A stretch of 64,000 nt of DNA from Nitrospira defluvii. Its GTDB lineage: Bacteria > Nitrospirota > Nitrospiria > Nitrospirales > Nitrospiraceae. The notes under the pieces are model-generated. The model saw only the letters and a list, made by a program, of their open reading frames with translations. It made no database searches and was not told the origin of the DNA. This document shows, one piece after another, positions 27,511 through 35,728 of the stretch. The position numbers and the translations under genes are program-made. The stretch lies in the NCBI GenBank assembly GCA_000196815.1, contig FP929003.1, forward strand, positions 1,573,501 to 1,637,500, in the 5' to 3' direction. The stretch's first letter is position 1; each line of letters opens with the position of its first letter.

Positions 27511-27665
27511 GAGTCACTCGAAGGAAAGTGAAACCGAGCGTTGGTGCTGAACAGGTCGGCGCCGCGCTGCGCCGAGCGGCCAAGGTTGCCCGGAAGACCG
27601 CTCGCATGTACGGCACACCAATTTATGTGTGGGAGAACGGCAAGGTGGTGGCAAAGAAGCCGTGA
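27507..27665 (+). CDS. Small basic protein, likely partner of the zeta-like gene
   Basis: Predicted 52-residue protein starting at a GTG that overlaps the zeta-like stop (GTGA). Sequence features are a basic N-terminus, a helical 'ALRRAAKVARKTARM' stretch and a C-terminal 'TPIYVWENGKVVAKKP'. Small proteins with a TP-x-x-VW-x-x-GKVV ending commonly sit directly after zeta-like genes, so it is probably the antitoxin or a co-factor. Its frame is intact although the toxin frame is broken. Confidence 0.68.
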   Translation: MRVTRRKVKPSVGAEQVGAALRRAAKVARKTARMYGTPIYVWENGKVVAKKP

Positions 27666-27842
27666 CGCCTGTATCGGGCGAGATGCCAAGACCAACCCTC
27701 TAACCGATTTCCACGCTTACCAAACATGACATTTCCCGCCTGGACGCAGCCGGGCTGCCGGCAGGTCCCCATACTGTCCCATGGGGTTTCCGAACGTTGA
27801 TCGACTCAGCCACTGCATCTGAACCCTCAAAGATTGCCGAGC

Positions 27843-28100
27843 TTATCGTCCGGCAAGGCATTCCTCAGCTACCTCGGACTCAACAGTCGCAGTCATCATT
27901 CGCTTCTCTATGGCTTCCGTGATTCCCGCATACACGGTGGCAGCAGCGGCGGACCAAGCCGGGTTGAAGGGCTCGCCCTTAAATGCCGCTTCGGCGGCCT
28001 TCGTTTCGTCATAGGTCAGTGACCGTTGTCGGGTGCTGTCTGACGGCTTCGACTCCACCGTGTTGCGATGTCCTTCGTCCTTCATCATGTCCTGTCGCAT
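27843..28100 (-). CDS. Small conserved-looking hypothetical protein
   Basis: Predicted 85-residue hydrophilic protein. The central 'LTYDETKAAEAAFKGEPFNPAW' region and the following helix look like a constrained domain. A strong ribosome site (GGGAGGATCTC) directly precedes the ATG, which supports a real gene. No family function is recognised. It is divergent from the secreted-protein pair to the right, across a 531-nt gap. Confidence 0.6.
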   Translation of the reverse strand: MRQDMMKDEGHRNTVESKPSDSTRQRSLTYDETKAAEAAFKGEPFNPAWSAAAATVYAGITEAIEKRMMTATVESEVAEECLAGR

Positions 28101-28631
28101 GAGATCCTCCCTCTGTGAGACGACCGTTCAATGCTCGCTACTCGGATGAGTGAGCAAACTTAGTGCCAGATCAGCCCTTCTGTTCTCTGTGTCACGAAGG
28201 TTTCTTCGGCGGAATGCTCAACTGAGAATGCAGGGCTCATGATTCATCCTACCATGAACATATTTTCATACAGTTAGCGCGGGGATGTGGCTCGCCATGA
28301 CCCTAGGAAAGGAAGGTTTCTACCCTGGTGGGTCGTCGGAAGAACCTGGGCGAGATCGCCATGTTAAGCAGTCCGGATGACGAAAATTACAAGGATATGA
28401 CAATCGGACCCGAGTGAGATCGGCAAATCGAGAAGGGGAGTATCTGTTTGGATGCGGTTAGGAATTGGTGTGTCTAACGGCCTATCGATTGTGAACCTCT
28501 ACATTTTCTGCATTCCCCCCCAGGGCCCCCCGACTCCTCCGTGAATGTCTCCGCGCATATTGACTCCCCTCTAAATCCCGGCTAGCCTCTGTCCCCGCCA
28601 GACAGTCACCCGGTTACCAGGAGGTTAGGCC
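28101..28631. other. 531-nt intergenic region
   Basis: No convincing gene or tRNA is visible on either strand; composition is less GC-rich than the flanks. It carries the ribosome site of the minus-strand small gene at its left end and a sigma70-like promoter at its right end. Confidence 0.5.
28560..28588 (+). promoter_or_regulatory. Sigma70-like promoter for the 28632 gene
   Basis: TTGACT (28560-28565), 17-nt spacer, TAGCCT (28583-28588), with the ATG 44 nt downstream. The -35 is strong, the -10 is mediocre. Confidence 0.45.
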
Positions 28632-29381
28632 ATGACGCTGTTTCGATCTGCCGCAATGTTGGTCTCGTTAGTCCTTGTGCCTCTGACCGTAACAGCTGCG
28701 CCGCCGCCGGAGCCGACCGTGGAGTATTCGGCGGACAGTACGATGGAAACCGAGGGTGGTATGACGATGAAGTCCCGCGTCTATCACACGCCCACGAAGC
28801 AGCGGATGGAAATGGGCGGGGCGGACGGCAGCGTGACCATCATCCGCAAGGACAAGAAGGTCGTTTGGCAGGTCATGGGCGATATGTATATGGAGATGCC
28901 GCTGGATCAATCAAACGCGCCCGACATGGGCGGCTTCGACATTCAGGAACAGACCGAGGTCGGTGAAGAGACGGTCAACGGCTTGAAGACCACGAAAACG
29001 AAAATCATCGCGACCAAGCCGGACGGGTCGAAGTTCGGCGGGTTCTTCTGGACCACCAAAGAGGGTGTCACGGTGAAAATGGATCTGCTGTCGAAGGACG
29101 GCGACAAGAAGATGCGTATGGCCAGCGAGTTGACCAATGTGAAAATCGAGAAGCAGAACCCTGCGCTGTTCGAAGTCCCCGCCGGCGCGACGAAGAATGA
29201 TATGGGCGCAATGATGGGGCAGGGCGGCATGCCGAATCTGGACGAGATGATGAAGAACGCCGGCCAGGAGCGGGCGAAGGAGAAACGCTCGTCCAGGAGC
29301 AACAGCGGGAGCAAGAGCCAGGAGAGCGAGACGCCTGCTGCCGAAGTGAACAAGATGCTCAAAGGTCTCTTCGGCCGATAG
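28632..29381 (+). CDS. Secreted DUF4412-like protein
   Basis: Predicted 249-residue protein with a clear signal peptide (cleavage near 'TVTAAPPPE'). The body has the pattern of DUF4412-type proteins that resemble lipoprotein carriers: 'MKSRVYHTPTKQRMEM', 'IIRKDKKVVWQVMGD' and 'MYMEMPL'. The C-terminal ~50 residues are Gly/Met then Ser/Lys rich and disordered. The ATG follows AGGAGG. The next gene starts 12 nt later, so the two form an operon. Function unknown; periplasmic location is inferred. Confidence 0.78.
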   Translation: MTLFRSAAMLVSLVLVPLTVTAAPPPEPTVEYSADSTMETEGGMTMKSRVYHTPTKQRMEMGGADGSVTIIRKDKKVVWQVMGDMYMEMPLDQSNAPDMGGFDIQEQTEVGEETVNGLKTTKTKIIATKPDGSKFGGFFWTTKEGVTVKMDLLSKDGDKKMRMASELTNVKIEKQNPALFEVPAGATKNDMGAMMGQGGMPNLDEMMKNAGQERAKEKRSSRSNSGSKSQESETPAAEVNKMLKGLFGR

Positions 29382-29393
29382 GGGAGGTGCGCG

Positions 29394-30371
29394 ATGCGTA
29401 CGGTCAGAATCCTGAGCGGTGCCCTGCTGCTGCTTACCGTGACGGTGTCCCCGGTTCGCGCCGACGATCCCTGCTTGGGGGATGAGGAGGAGAAGAGCGC
29501 CAAGGCGGCGGTTGCCGCTCTGACGAAGGCCGAACAGGCCGGACGGCCTGCCGAGCTGTTCGTGGCGTATCGATCCATCCTCGGCAATGAGTGTCTCGAT
29601 CGTTACGACAAGACCGCTTTGTCCCGCGCCAAAACCGGTGTGCCGAAACTGGGCCGTGACTTAGCCAAGGCGGCTGAGGCGAAGGGCCTGTTCTATTCTG
29701 CCGATCCGGTGCGGGGTGATGGGAAGACCTCGGCGTTTGGCTATTTCGAAGCCATCGGCGACTATGCGGAGGCCAATCGTGTGATGATGAAAGCGGTGCA
29801 GGCGAAACCGGACGATCTCGCGCTCTTCACGGCGGCCTGGGGGGTGGATGAAGGTCGTTGGGTGGTACCGGATCAGAAGACGGGCGAGCGTCAGCCCTAT
29901 GTCTCTCCACAGGCCTATCGTCAGGAGCTGTTGAAGTTGGCGTCTTCCACGGCCGATCGGCTGATGAAAGCGGAGGAGCAGGATGCCAAGGGGCTTTCGG
30001 GCAGCGCGATCGAAGTGGCTGCGGCCACGACCAAGTCTCTTGAGAAGCTCAGAACCGCAGCCGAGTGGATGAAGTTCTCGCAAGCGGGCGACAAGGCGGC
30101 GCGGGAACGGGCCGAGCAGCGGGGCGATGCGATTGCCTCGCGTCCCGATTCGACGTTCACCCAGGCGAATGCCGTGATGTACTACGAGTTCGCCGGGTCC
30201 TCGAAGGCGAAAGACAAAGTGGCGCAGGTGAAGAAGAAGATGGAAGAGTCTAGTCGTGCGTTGGAAAAGTCCGGCGAGAAAGTGAAGGGCGCCTTCACGG
30301 AGCAGAGTCAGGCGGAGCAGAAGAAGTTCGATAAGAAGAAAGCGGATCTCGAAAAAGAACTCGGATTTTAG
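29394..30371 (+). CDS. Secreted helical protein, unknown function
   Basis: Predicted 325-residue protein with a signal peptide (cleavage near 'SPVRADD'). The mature part is almost all helix and may include TPR-like segments ('AFGYFEAIGDYAEANRVMMKA' region), ending in a strongly charged Lys/Glu coiled coil. It lies 12 nt after the DUF4412-like gene and probably works with it in the periplasm. No named family is recognised. Confidence 0.72.
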   Translation: MRTVRILSGALLLLTVTVSPVRADDPCLGDEEEKSAKAAVAALTKAEQAGRPAELFVAYRSILGNECLDRYDKTALSRAKTGVPKLGRDLAKAAEAKGLFYSADPVRGDGKTSAFGYFEAIGDYAEANRVMMKAVQAKPDDLALFTAAWGVDEGRWVVPDQKTGERQPYVSPQAYRQELLKLASSTADRLMKAEEQDAKGLSGSAIEVAAATTKSLEKLRTAAEWMKFSQAGDKAARERAEQRGDAIASRPDSTFTQANAVMYYEFAGSSKAKDKVAQVKKKMEESSRALEKSGEKVKGAFTEQSQAEQKKFDKKKADLEKELGF

Positions 30372-30429
30372 CAGCGTGCCCCGGCTTTCCTCGCCGTTCA
30401 TTGTCGTGTGAACGGTGGGTACACATCGG

Positions 30430-30650
30430 CTAACCGGCCTTCGGCACGATGGAAATCGTGCCGTTCGTTTCAGAGATTGCATACTTGATTTAGTCCATCC
30501 GTTCCCAATCATGCTTCGACCGAGCGGCTGCGAGGATGTCCTGTTCGTCCACGCGGGCCGGGTGCATGAGTTCCTTCCACGGCCGGCCTTGATCGAGCAG
30601 GATCAACGGTAGTCCATTTAGATACGGCTCCACGCAGGAGCCCGCACTCA
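30430..30650 (-). pseudogene. Remnant of a DUF421 (YetF-like) protein C-terminus
   Basis: In one minus-strand frame the sequence reads 'YLNGLPLILLDQGRPWKELM', then 'RVDEQDILAAARSKHDWERMD', an in-frame TAA (30490-30492), and 'IKYAISETNGTISIVPKAG' before the final stop at 30430-30432. This is the C-terminal soluble domain of DUF421/YetF membrane proteins. The N-terminal membrane helices are missing and no start is present, so it is a decayed fragment. The rest of 30372-30785 shows no other gene. Confidence 0.65.
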
Positions 30651-30785
30651 TCAGGCTCTTCTTCTCTCTGAACGTACGCCAGGGCTTCTCCTAGTCCTTC
30701 AATACGCAGAAAACCGTTATCCTCCACTCTACTGAGTGTGTCGTAGGGAGAACTTACAGACAACTCGCTAACGGGAGGGCAGGAT

Positions 30786-31298
30786 ATGTCGAAATTGTTC
30801 ATCTACGTGTGCATGGTAGTGGCTGTGGTCGGAATGACGAGTCAGGTTGGAAGGGCCGACGAAAGCTCCCACAAAGGCTCCCCCAATAGTCACCACCAGG
30901 AGCTGCAAGGGGTGGTGGTGGAGAAGGGCGGCGCGCTTGCGGTGAAGGTTCCCAACGGCTCAACATATCAGCTCAACGAGAACCGCGCCGAGCGTCATGG
31001 TCATGCATTGCCGAAAGCCGGCGACGAAGTCACCGTGGTGATCGACGAGAACAACATGGTGCTGGAAGTGCATCCCAAGGGCACGGAAGGCAAACATCGG
31101 TTTGTCACGGGTGAAGTCGTGTCAATCGGCACGATGCAGAATGAGATCACATTAAAGACTGCAAAGGGTGAGCAGAAGTTTCCGCTGGAGAAACAAGTGC
31201 TCTCAGCCTCGATCAAGGATGGCGCACGGGTACGGGCCGAGTTGAACGAAGCCGGCCACATCATCGATGTGCATCCGGAAAAGTCCGGCGCGCATTGA
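30786..31298 (+). CDS. Small periplasmic protein, unknown function
   Basis: Predicted 170-residue protein with a signal peptide (cleavage near 'VGRADES'). Two similar beta-rich units follow: 'LQGVVVEKGGALAVKVPNGSTYQL' and 'VTGEVVSIGTMQNEITLKTAKGEQKF' (regions), each followed by a GDEVTVVID or GARVRAELN stretch, like small OB-fold or DUF5666-type repeats. His-rich segments are present. The ATG follows GGGAGGG. A strong terminator closes the gene. Confidence 0.75.
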   Translation: MSKLFIYVCMVVAVVGMTSQVGRADESSHKGSPNSHHQELQGVVVEKGGALAVKVPNGSTYQLNENRAERHGHALPKAGDEVTVVIDENNMVLEVHPKGTEGKHRFVTGEVVSIGTMQNEITLKTAKGEQKFPLEKQVLSASIKDGARVRAELNEAGHIIDVHPEKSGAH

Positions 31299-31323
31299 CG
31301 CGGGGGCAGAAATAGTGAAGGGG

Positions 31324-31357
31324 AAACCGGGCTGCGGGCAGCTGCAGCCCGGTTTTT
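31324..31357 (+). terminator. Rho-independent terminator
   Basis: AACCGGGCTGC pairs with GCAGCCCGGTT (11 bp) across an 8-nt loop and is followed by TTTTT. It ends the 30786 gene, and can act in both directions with the convergent 31371 gene because an A-run precedes it. Confidence 0.85.
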
Positions 31358-31370
31358 CTGTGGAAACTGC

Positions 31371-31874
31371 TTAGCGGGTGGCGAGACTCCGCTGCTCTCC
31401 AAACGTGCCCGTTCCGCAGCCCAATCCTCCGTACATCATCCCGAAGAAGCCGCAGTAGGCACCGGCCTTGAACGCCCAGTCGGCGCGTGTGACCTTCTCG
31501 ATCCGGCCGTCATGCATGAGAAACGATACGTATTGTGAACCGACCGGAAGCATGGCGGGGAGAGGGACAATGACGACAAAGAGAACGAGTCCGGACCATC
31601 GTAGGCCTTCGGTCTTATAGATCCATTCCTCCTTGCCGCCGTCAAGCGGTTCCACCCGATCTGGTTCGCCCCACTGTGCCCGGAGCTCGGTGGCCGTCTT
31701 CAGTGTCCCTTCTGGGTCGCCGTTCCGCACGTCGAGCACACCTCTCGTTCGATCAATTGTTGGATGGTCGCTGGATTCTGTGCGACTACCCAGCGTCCAG
31801 GCCCCGAAACCGACGCACCCCTGCAGCAGCAAGGCCCCGGCCATCCACATCACAACCTGTCGATACCTCCGCAT
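31371..31874 (-). CDS. Putative lipoprotein with SmpA/OmlA-like stretch
   Basis: Predicted 167-residue protein. The start (MRRYRQ) gives a basic n-region, hydrophobic core and lipobox LLLQGC. The middle 'TELRAQWGEPDRVEPLDGGKEEWIYKT' region resembles the small BamE/SmpA-type fold ('WGEPD.V' and 'WIY'). A hydrophobic segment 'GLVLFVVIVPLPAML' follows, and the C-terminus is rich in Gly, Cys and Phe. Function unknown. Confidence 0.68.
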   Translation of the reverse strand: MRRYRQVVMWMAGALLLQGCVGFGAWTLGSRTESSDHPTIDRTRGVLDVRNGDPEGTLKTATELRAQWGEPDRVEPLDGGKEEWIYKTEGLRWSGLVLFVVIVPLPAMLPVGSQYVSFLMHDGRIEKVTRADWAFKAGAYCGFFGMMYGGLGCGTGTFGEQRSLATR

Positions 31875-32053
31875 ACAGCCCTTTCTTTCTCGGTAGGACT
31901 CCAGGGTTCGCAGTTTCATTTTCCGCCGTAGCCTACTCAGACCTCGCCGGCAAAACAAGGAGAGTCACGGATCGAAATGTCCTCTCACCCTCCCAAGGTA
32001 GGATATCGGTTGCAGGGACGGCCTGAGTACCATCCGCCCACAGGGAGGATGTG

Positions 32054-32434
32054 ATGGCACCTCGTCGGTACGTTCGAACCTACTACCGGTTTCCGCTCAA
32101 CTACCCGGTCATTTTCGGCGGGGCGCCCTTTGTCGGAGAAGGTGTCCTGACGAATCTGTCGCTCAAGGGCTGTTCCGTTCTGTGCGATAGGGAAGTCCTC
32201 TGCGGCAGTGACGTGCGCGTGAGTGTGCTCCTCGACCATCAGCCGCCGGCACTCCCCATCGATCTCGGTACGATCAAATGGGTGAACGGGCATCAGTTCG
32301 GCGTGGAGTTTGTCCGTCTTCCCGTTGAAGCCCAACAACGCCTCAATCGCACGCTCCGCACTGAGCTCATTGAATGGTTGAAGAGCCGCCAGAGCAGCAG
32401 TGACCTGCCGGAAACTTCCACTCCGGACAACTGA
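32054..32434 (+). CDS. PilZ-domain protein
   Basis: Predicted 126-residue single PilZ domain. The Arg-rich N-terminal motif (RRYVRTYYRF) and 'NLSLKGC' (N-x-S-x-x-G) are the c-di-GMP-binding signature; 'WVNGHQFGVEFV' ends the barrel. The ATG at 32054 has GGGAGG 5-6 nt upstream. Likely a c-di-GMP effector; target unknown. The 216-nt gap after it shows nothing definite. Confidence 0.85.
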   Translation: MAPRRYVRTYYRFPLNYPVIFGGAPFVGEGVLTNLSLKGCSVLCDREVLCGSDVRVSVLLDHQPPALPIDLGTIKWVNGHQFGVEFVRLPVEAQQRLNRTLRTELIEWLKSRQSSSDLPETSTPDN

Positions 32435-32650
32435 CCCGCGATCGTTTTTTCTCTTCTCGCGGCAGCCTGAGTCTCTCGTCAACGAAATCAAGCACTCTTG
32501 CCACTCGGCAGCGGCCTTGCGCTGATGGCCGCTCCTACTCCGACTAGCCAAACGGCTCTTGTGTTTCCAGCCTGATCGACCCATTGCTTCAAGTTATCAA
32601 GCCGATACACCGATGTAGGAACTGGACTGGCGGCGTCGTTCGACAGGCAT

Positions 32651-33730
32651 ATGAACATCCTTCACCTCGGCAATCCGTTTTTTCTGCAGGACTTCAGGCA
32701 GCTCGGCCATGATGTCAAATGGGCGGCCTACGATCGCATGGCCGATTTTGTCCTGAGCCCGTACGTAGAAAGCATGCATAGTCTTTCGGCGCAGTTTCCT
32801 GCGCGATGGTTTCCCGACTTGGTTGTGGTGGGGGACGACAGTGGGCCACCGAAGTTGTTGGGGTTGGAGGCGCTCGACGTGCCGTTGGTGTGGTATGCAA
32901 TCGACTCCCATCTTCATGCACGGTGGCACCAAGCGTACGCGGCGGCGTTCGACGTCATCTGTGTGGCGCAACGAGACTGGGTTCCCCGGTATCGGGTCGA
33001 TCCTGAACGGCAGATCGTCTCGTGGCAGCCCCTGTTCTGTCATGTGCCCGACGATGGTGACTCGGGTGGCTTACGGGATACGCCCGTCTCGTTCGTCGGA
33101 ACACTCAACCGGCAGTGGAATCCGGAGCGTGTCGCGCTGATCGAAGGCTTGCAACGACGCTATCCCATTGCGGTGGGGAGCGGCGGGTACCGAGAACTTT
33201 TCAACCGTTCCCTGATGGTGCTGAATCAATCGGCCGCCAATGACGTGAATTTCCGCACCTTCCAGGCCATGGCTTGCGGGGCGCTCCTGGTCGGCGAACG
33301 AATCGGAAACGGTTTCAACGACTTGTTCCAGGATCGCACCCATTGTGCCCTCTATGAGAGGGGCAATGTTGAGCAGGTGATCGAGATCGTCGAACACTAC
33401 TGCGGCCGTCCGGCCGAGCGGGATGCGGTGGCAAGGCAGGGATACGAGGCAGTGATGGCCGCCCACACCAGTTTGCACCGGGCCCAGGCCATTCTTCAGG
33501 TGGTGGGGGCGGCGCCGCTGCAACGCCAGATTCGGGTTCGCCGTTCGCGGCAACTCCAGATTCAATCGTCGCTCGTCCTGGTATACGAAAGCGCGGAACG
33601 CACGCACCTTCAGGCAGCCGAACGGACGCCGGAAGGAGCCAGGAAGCAGTATCTGCTCACTGTTGCCGGGCAGTATCGGTTTCTCGCCACGACCATTCGC
33701 ACGCAACTCGGCCTCCAGGTCGCCTGTTAG
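32651..33730 (+). CDS. CgeB-like glycosyltransferase
   Basis: Predicted 359-residue protein. The N-terminal Rossmann-like half ('MNILHLGNPFFLQDFRQLGHDV' region, then 'YAIDSHLHARWHQAYAAAFDVI') and the C-terminal half with 'VSFVGTLNRQWNPER', 'NRSLMVLNQS', 'NFRTFQAMACGALLVGERI' and 'GNGFNDLF' match glycosyltransferase group 1/CgeB proteins, with the Glu-x7-Glu-like region replaced by 'TFQAMACGALLV'. The C-terminal ~60 residues are helical. No polysaccharide cluster is nearby, so the acceptor is unknown. Confidence 0.78.
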   Translation: MNILHLGNPFFLQDFRQLGHDVKWAAYDRMADFVLSPYVESMHSLSAQFPARWFPDLVVVGDDSGPPKLLGLEALDVPLVWYAIDSHLHARWHQAYAAAFDVICVAQRDWVPRYRVDPERQIVSWQPLFCHVPDDGDSGGLRDTPVSFVGTLNRQWNPERVALIEGLQRRYPIAVGSGGYRELFNRSLMVLNQSAANDVNFRTFQAMACGALLVGERIGNGFNDLFQDRTHCALYERGNVEQVIEIVEHYCGRPAERDAVARQGYEAVMAAHTSLHRAQAILQVVGAAPLQRQIRVRRSRQLQIQSSLVLVYESAERTHLQAAERTPEGARKQYLLTVAGQYRFLATTIRTQLGLQVAC

Positions 33731-34117
33731 CCCGGACTATTGATGAGTGCCTGTTACGTTGTCCGATCCTCTCACCCTGCGGGGGTTTGCTTGTTTGGCC
33801 TTCTTGCCGGACCGCCAGTACGCCTGCGTCGGCCCCATTGAGAGAAGCCCCGTCGGGCTTTACGTTCACCTCTGGTTTGGTGTGGCCATGCCGCCGCGTC
33901 CTGCCATTTCCGACCGGTCAGGCTCAACCCTCATGGCGGCCCCGGCGGGCTAGGTTTCTCCCTTCTAACTCCGGTATAATCCGCAATTCATTCCGTTCTA
34001 AGAGACTGGCCCCGGTCCAGTTCACGTTCGGTCAACTCAGCGCCGGCTGGTGCGTTGTCTCCCACGGCGTTCGATACAAGAAACGCTTCAGAGTCACGCT
34101 TCGATAAGGAGTTTGGA
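33731..34117. other. Intergenic region upstream of recA
   Basis: A 387-nt gap. A TATAAT hexamer at 33975-33980 is a likely recA -10 element, about 140 nt before the ATG, with no good -35 at 16-18 nt. A weak hairpin AAGCCC/GGGCTT lies at 33845-33860. No recognisable LexA box and no gene. Confidence 0.45.
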
Positions 34118-35230
34118 ATGACTGAAAAAGACGAGAAAAAGCGCGCATTGGACCTGGCCCTGGCCCAAATTGAAAAACAGTATGGGAAAGGCGCGGTGAT
34201 GAAGCTCGGCGCCGACGACCGTCCCGCCGATGTCCCGGCGATTTCCAGCGGTTCGTTGGGGTTGGATATTGCCCTCGGTGTGGGTGGTTTCCCTCGCGGG
34301 CGGGTCATCGAAATCTTCGGTCCGGAGTCTTCTGGCAAAACGACATTGACCCTCCATGCCATTGCCGAGGCACAAAAGGCAGGCGGTGTGGCGGCCTTTA
34401 TCGACGCGGAGCATGCGCTGGACCTGACCTACGCCAAGAAGCTCGGCGTTCAGACGGACGATCTCCTCGTCTCGCAGCCGGATACCGGCGAGCAGGCGCT
34501 TGAAATTGCGGAAACCCTGGTGCGCAGCGGCGCGATCGATGTGATTGTAGTCGATTCCGTGGCGGCGTTGGTGCCGCGGGCGGAAATCGAAGGCGAGATG
34601 GGTGATTCCCACATGGGACTGCAGGCACGATTGATGTCGCAGGCGCTTCGCAAACTGACGGCGGCGATCTCCAAGTCGCAGACGACCCTGATTTTTATCA
34701 ACCAGATTCGTATGAAGATCGGTGTGATGTTCGGCAATCCCGAAACCACGACCGGCGGCAACGCGCTGAAGTTTTATTCCTCGGTGCGTCTCGACATCCG
34801 CCGCATTGAATCGATCAAGGACGGTCAGGATGTGACCGGTAGCCGCGTGCGGGTCAAGGTGGTCAAGAACAAGATGGCGCCGCCGTTTCGGCAGGCCGAG
34901 TTCGACATCATGTTTGCCGAAGGGATTTCGAAATCCGGCGAGCTCGTCGATATCGGCGTGGAGAAGCGTGTGGTGGAGAAAGCCGGCGCCTGGTACTCCT
35001 ACAAAGGTGAACGATTGGGGCAGGGGCGTGAAGCCGTCCGCGATTTTCTCAAGACGAATCCCGCCATTGCGAAAGAGATCGAGGGCAAGGTGCGCGATCT
35101 CGCCGGGCTGCCTTCCCGCGGCACTGAGAAGAAGGTCGAGGCGAAGGAAGCCAAGGACGACAAGCCCGAACGGAAGCCCGAGGGGCGCCAGGACGATAAA
35201 CGCGGTCACAGTGCCAGAGTCACGACCTAG
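34118..35230 (+). CDS. recA: Recombinase RecA
   Basis: Predicted 370-residue RecA, the strand-exchange ATPase and SOS coprotease. '[12 protein letters not shown]' opens the core; Walker A is 'GPESSGKTT', followed by 'YIDAEHALD'-type 'FIDAEHALD', '[20 protein letters not shown]' (region), and the '[21 protein letters not shown]' (region) L2 loop. The C-terminal tail beyond about 330 is unusually long and lysine/acid-rich. The start follows an AAGGAG site. recX begins directly after the stop, then alaS, as in many bacteria. Confidence 0.97.
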   Translation: MTEKDEKKRALDLALAQIEKQYGKGAVMKLGADDRPADVPAISSGSLGLDIALGVGGFPRGRVIEIFGPESSGKTTLTLHAIAEAQKAGGVAAFIDAEHALDLTYAKKLGVQTDDLLVSQPDTGEQALEIAETLVRSGAIDVIVVDSVAALVPRAEIEGEMGDSHMGLQARLMSQALRKLTAAISKSQTTLIFINQIRMKIGVMFGNPETTTGGNALKFYSSVRLDIRRIESIKDGQDVTGSRVRVKVVKNKMAPPFRQAEFDIMFAEGISKSGELVDIGVEKRVVEKAGAWYSYKGERLGQGREAVRDFLKTNPAIAKEIEGKVRDLAGLPSRGTEKKVEAKEAKDDKPERKPEGRQDDKRGHSARVTT

Positions 35231-35728
35231 GTGGTGGCAGTGCGGACAGCGCGCAGCACAGGGCGGCGTACGAAACCGACGCCGGATTATCTGGCGCTGG
35301 CGATCAGGTACCTCGCGCGAACCGATCGGACGGTGGCCCAGGTCGAGCGGTATGTGCAGGAAAAAGGTGCGAACCGGGCGGAGGGGCGTTTGGTCGTTCG
35401 TGAACTGGAGCGCAGAGGGTATCTGAACGATCAGGCCTATGCGACCCGATGGGCGGAAACGAGACTGTCGCGACACCCGATGGGCCGGGAACGGCTCAAG
35501 GCGGAACTGCTCAACCGTGGCTTTGAAGACAGTGTCGCCGAGCGGGCGTTGCGGCAAGCCTACCGTTCGATTTCCGAGCAGGAGTTAGCCTGCCAGGCGC
35601 TCGAAGGGCGGGCGAGCCGGACGCGTCCGGTGCAGTGGGTGCGGTTTCTACGGCAACGCGGGTTCGATGACGACACGATTCAGCAAGTCACTCAAGTAGA
35701 TTTGGAGACGGGGTTGGACGAGATATGA
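35231..35728 (+). CDS. recX: Recombination regulator RecX
   Basis: Predicted 165-residue helical RecX protein that inhibits RecA. Three RecX repeats can be followed; 'DYLALAIRYLARTDRTVAQVERY' (region), 'VVRELERRGYLNDQAYATRWAE' (region) and 'RGFDDDTIQQV' are typical. The GTG start abuts the recA stop codon with no gap. Its 3' end overlaps alaS by 4 nt (ATGA). Confidence 0.9.
   Translation: MVAVRTARSTGRRTKPTPDYLALAIRYLARTDRTVAQVERYVQEKGANRAEGRLVVRELERRGYLNDQAYATRWAETRLSRHPMGRERLKAELLNRGFEDSVAERALRQAYRSISEQELACQALEGRASRTRPVQWVRFLRQRGFDDDTIQQVTQVDLETGLDEI

Noticed and set aside
28101-28631. tRNA or small RNA gene in the longest spacer
   Set aside because: No cloverleaf, T-loop sequence or strong terminator was found.
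30509-30802. 97-codon minus-strand open frame
   Set aside because: Its frame differs from the DUF421-like reading, has no ribosome site and no domain; the neighbouring frame explains the sequence better.
34094-35557. Minus-strand open frame (about 487 codons) across recA-recX
   Set aside because: Opposite recA; no motif, and codon usage reflects the third-position bias of the true gene.
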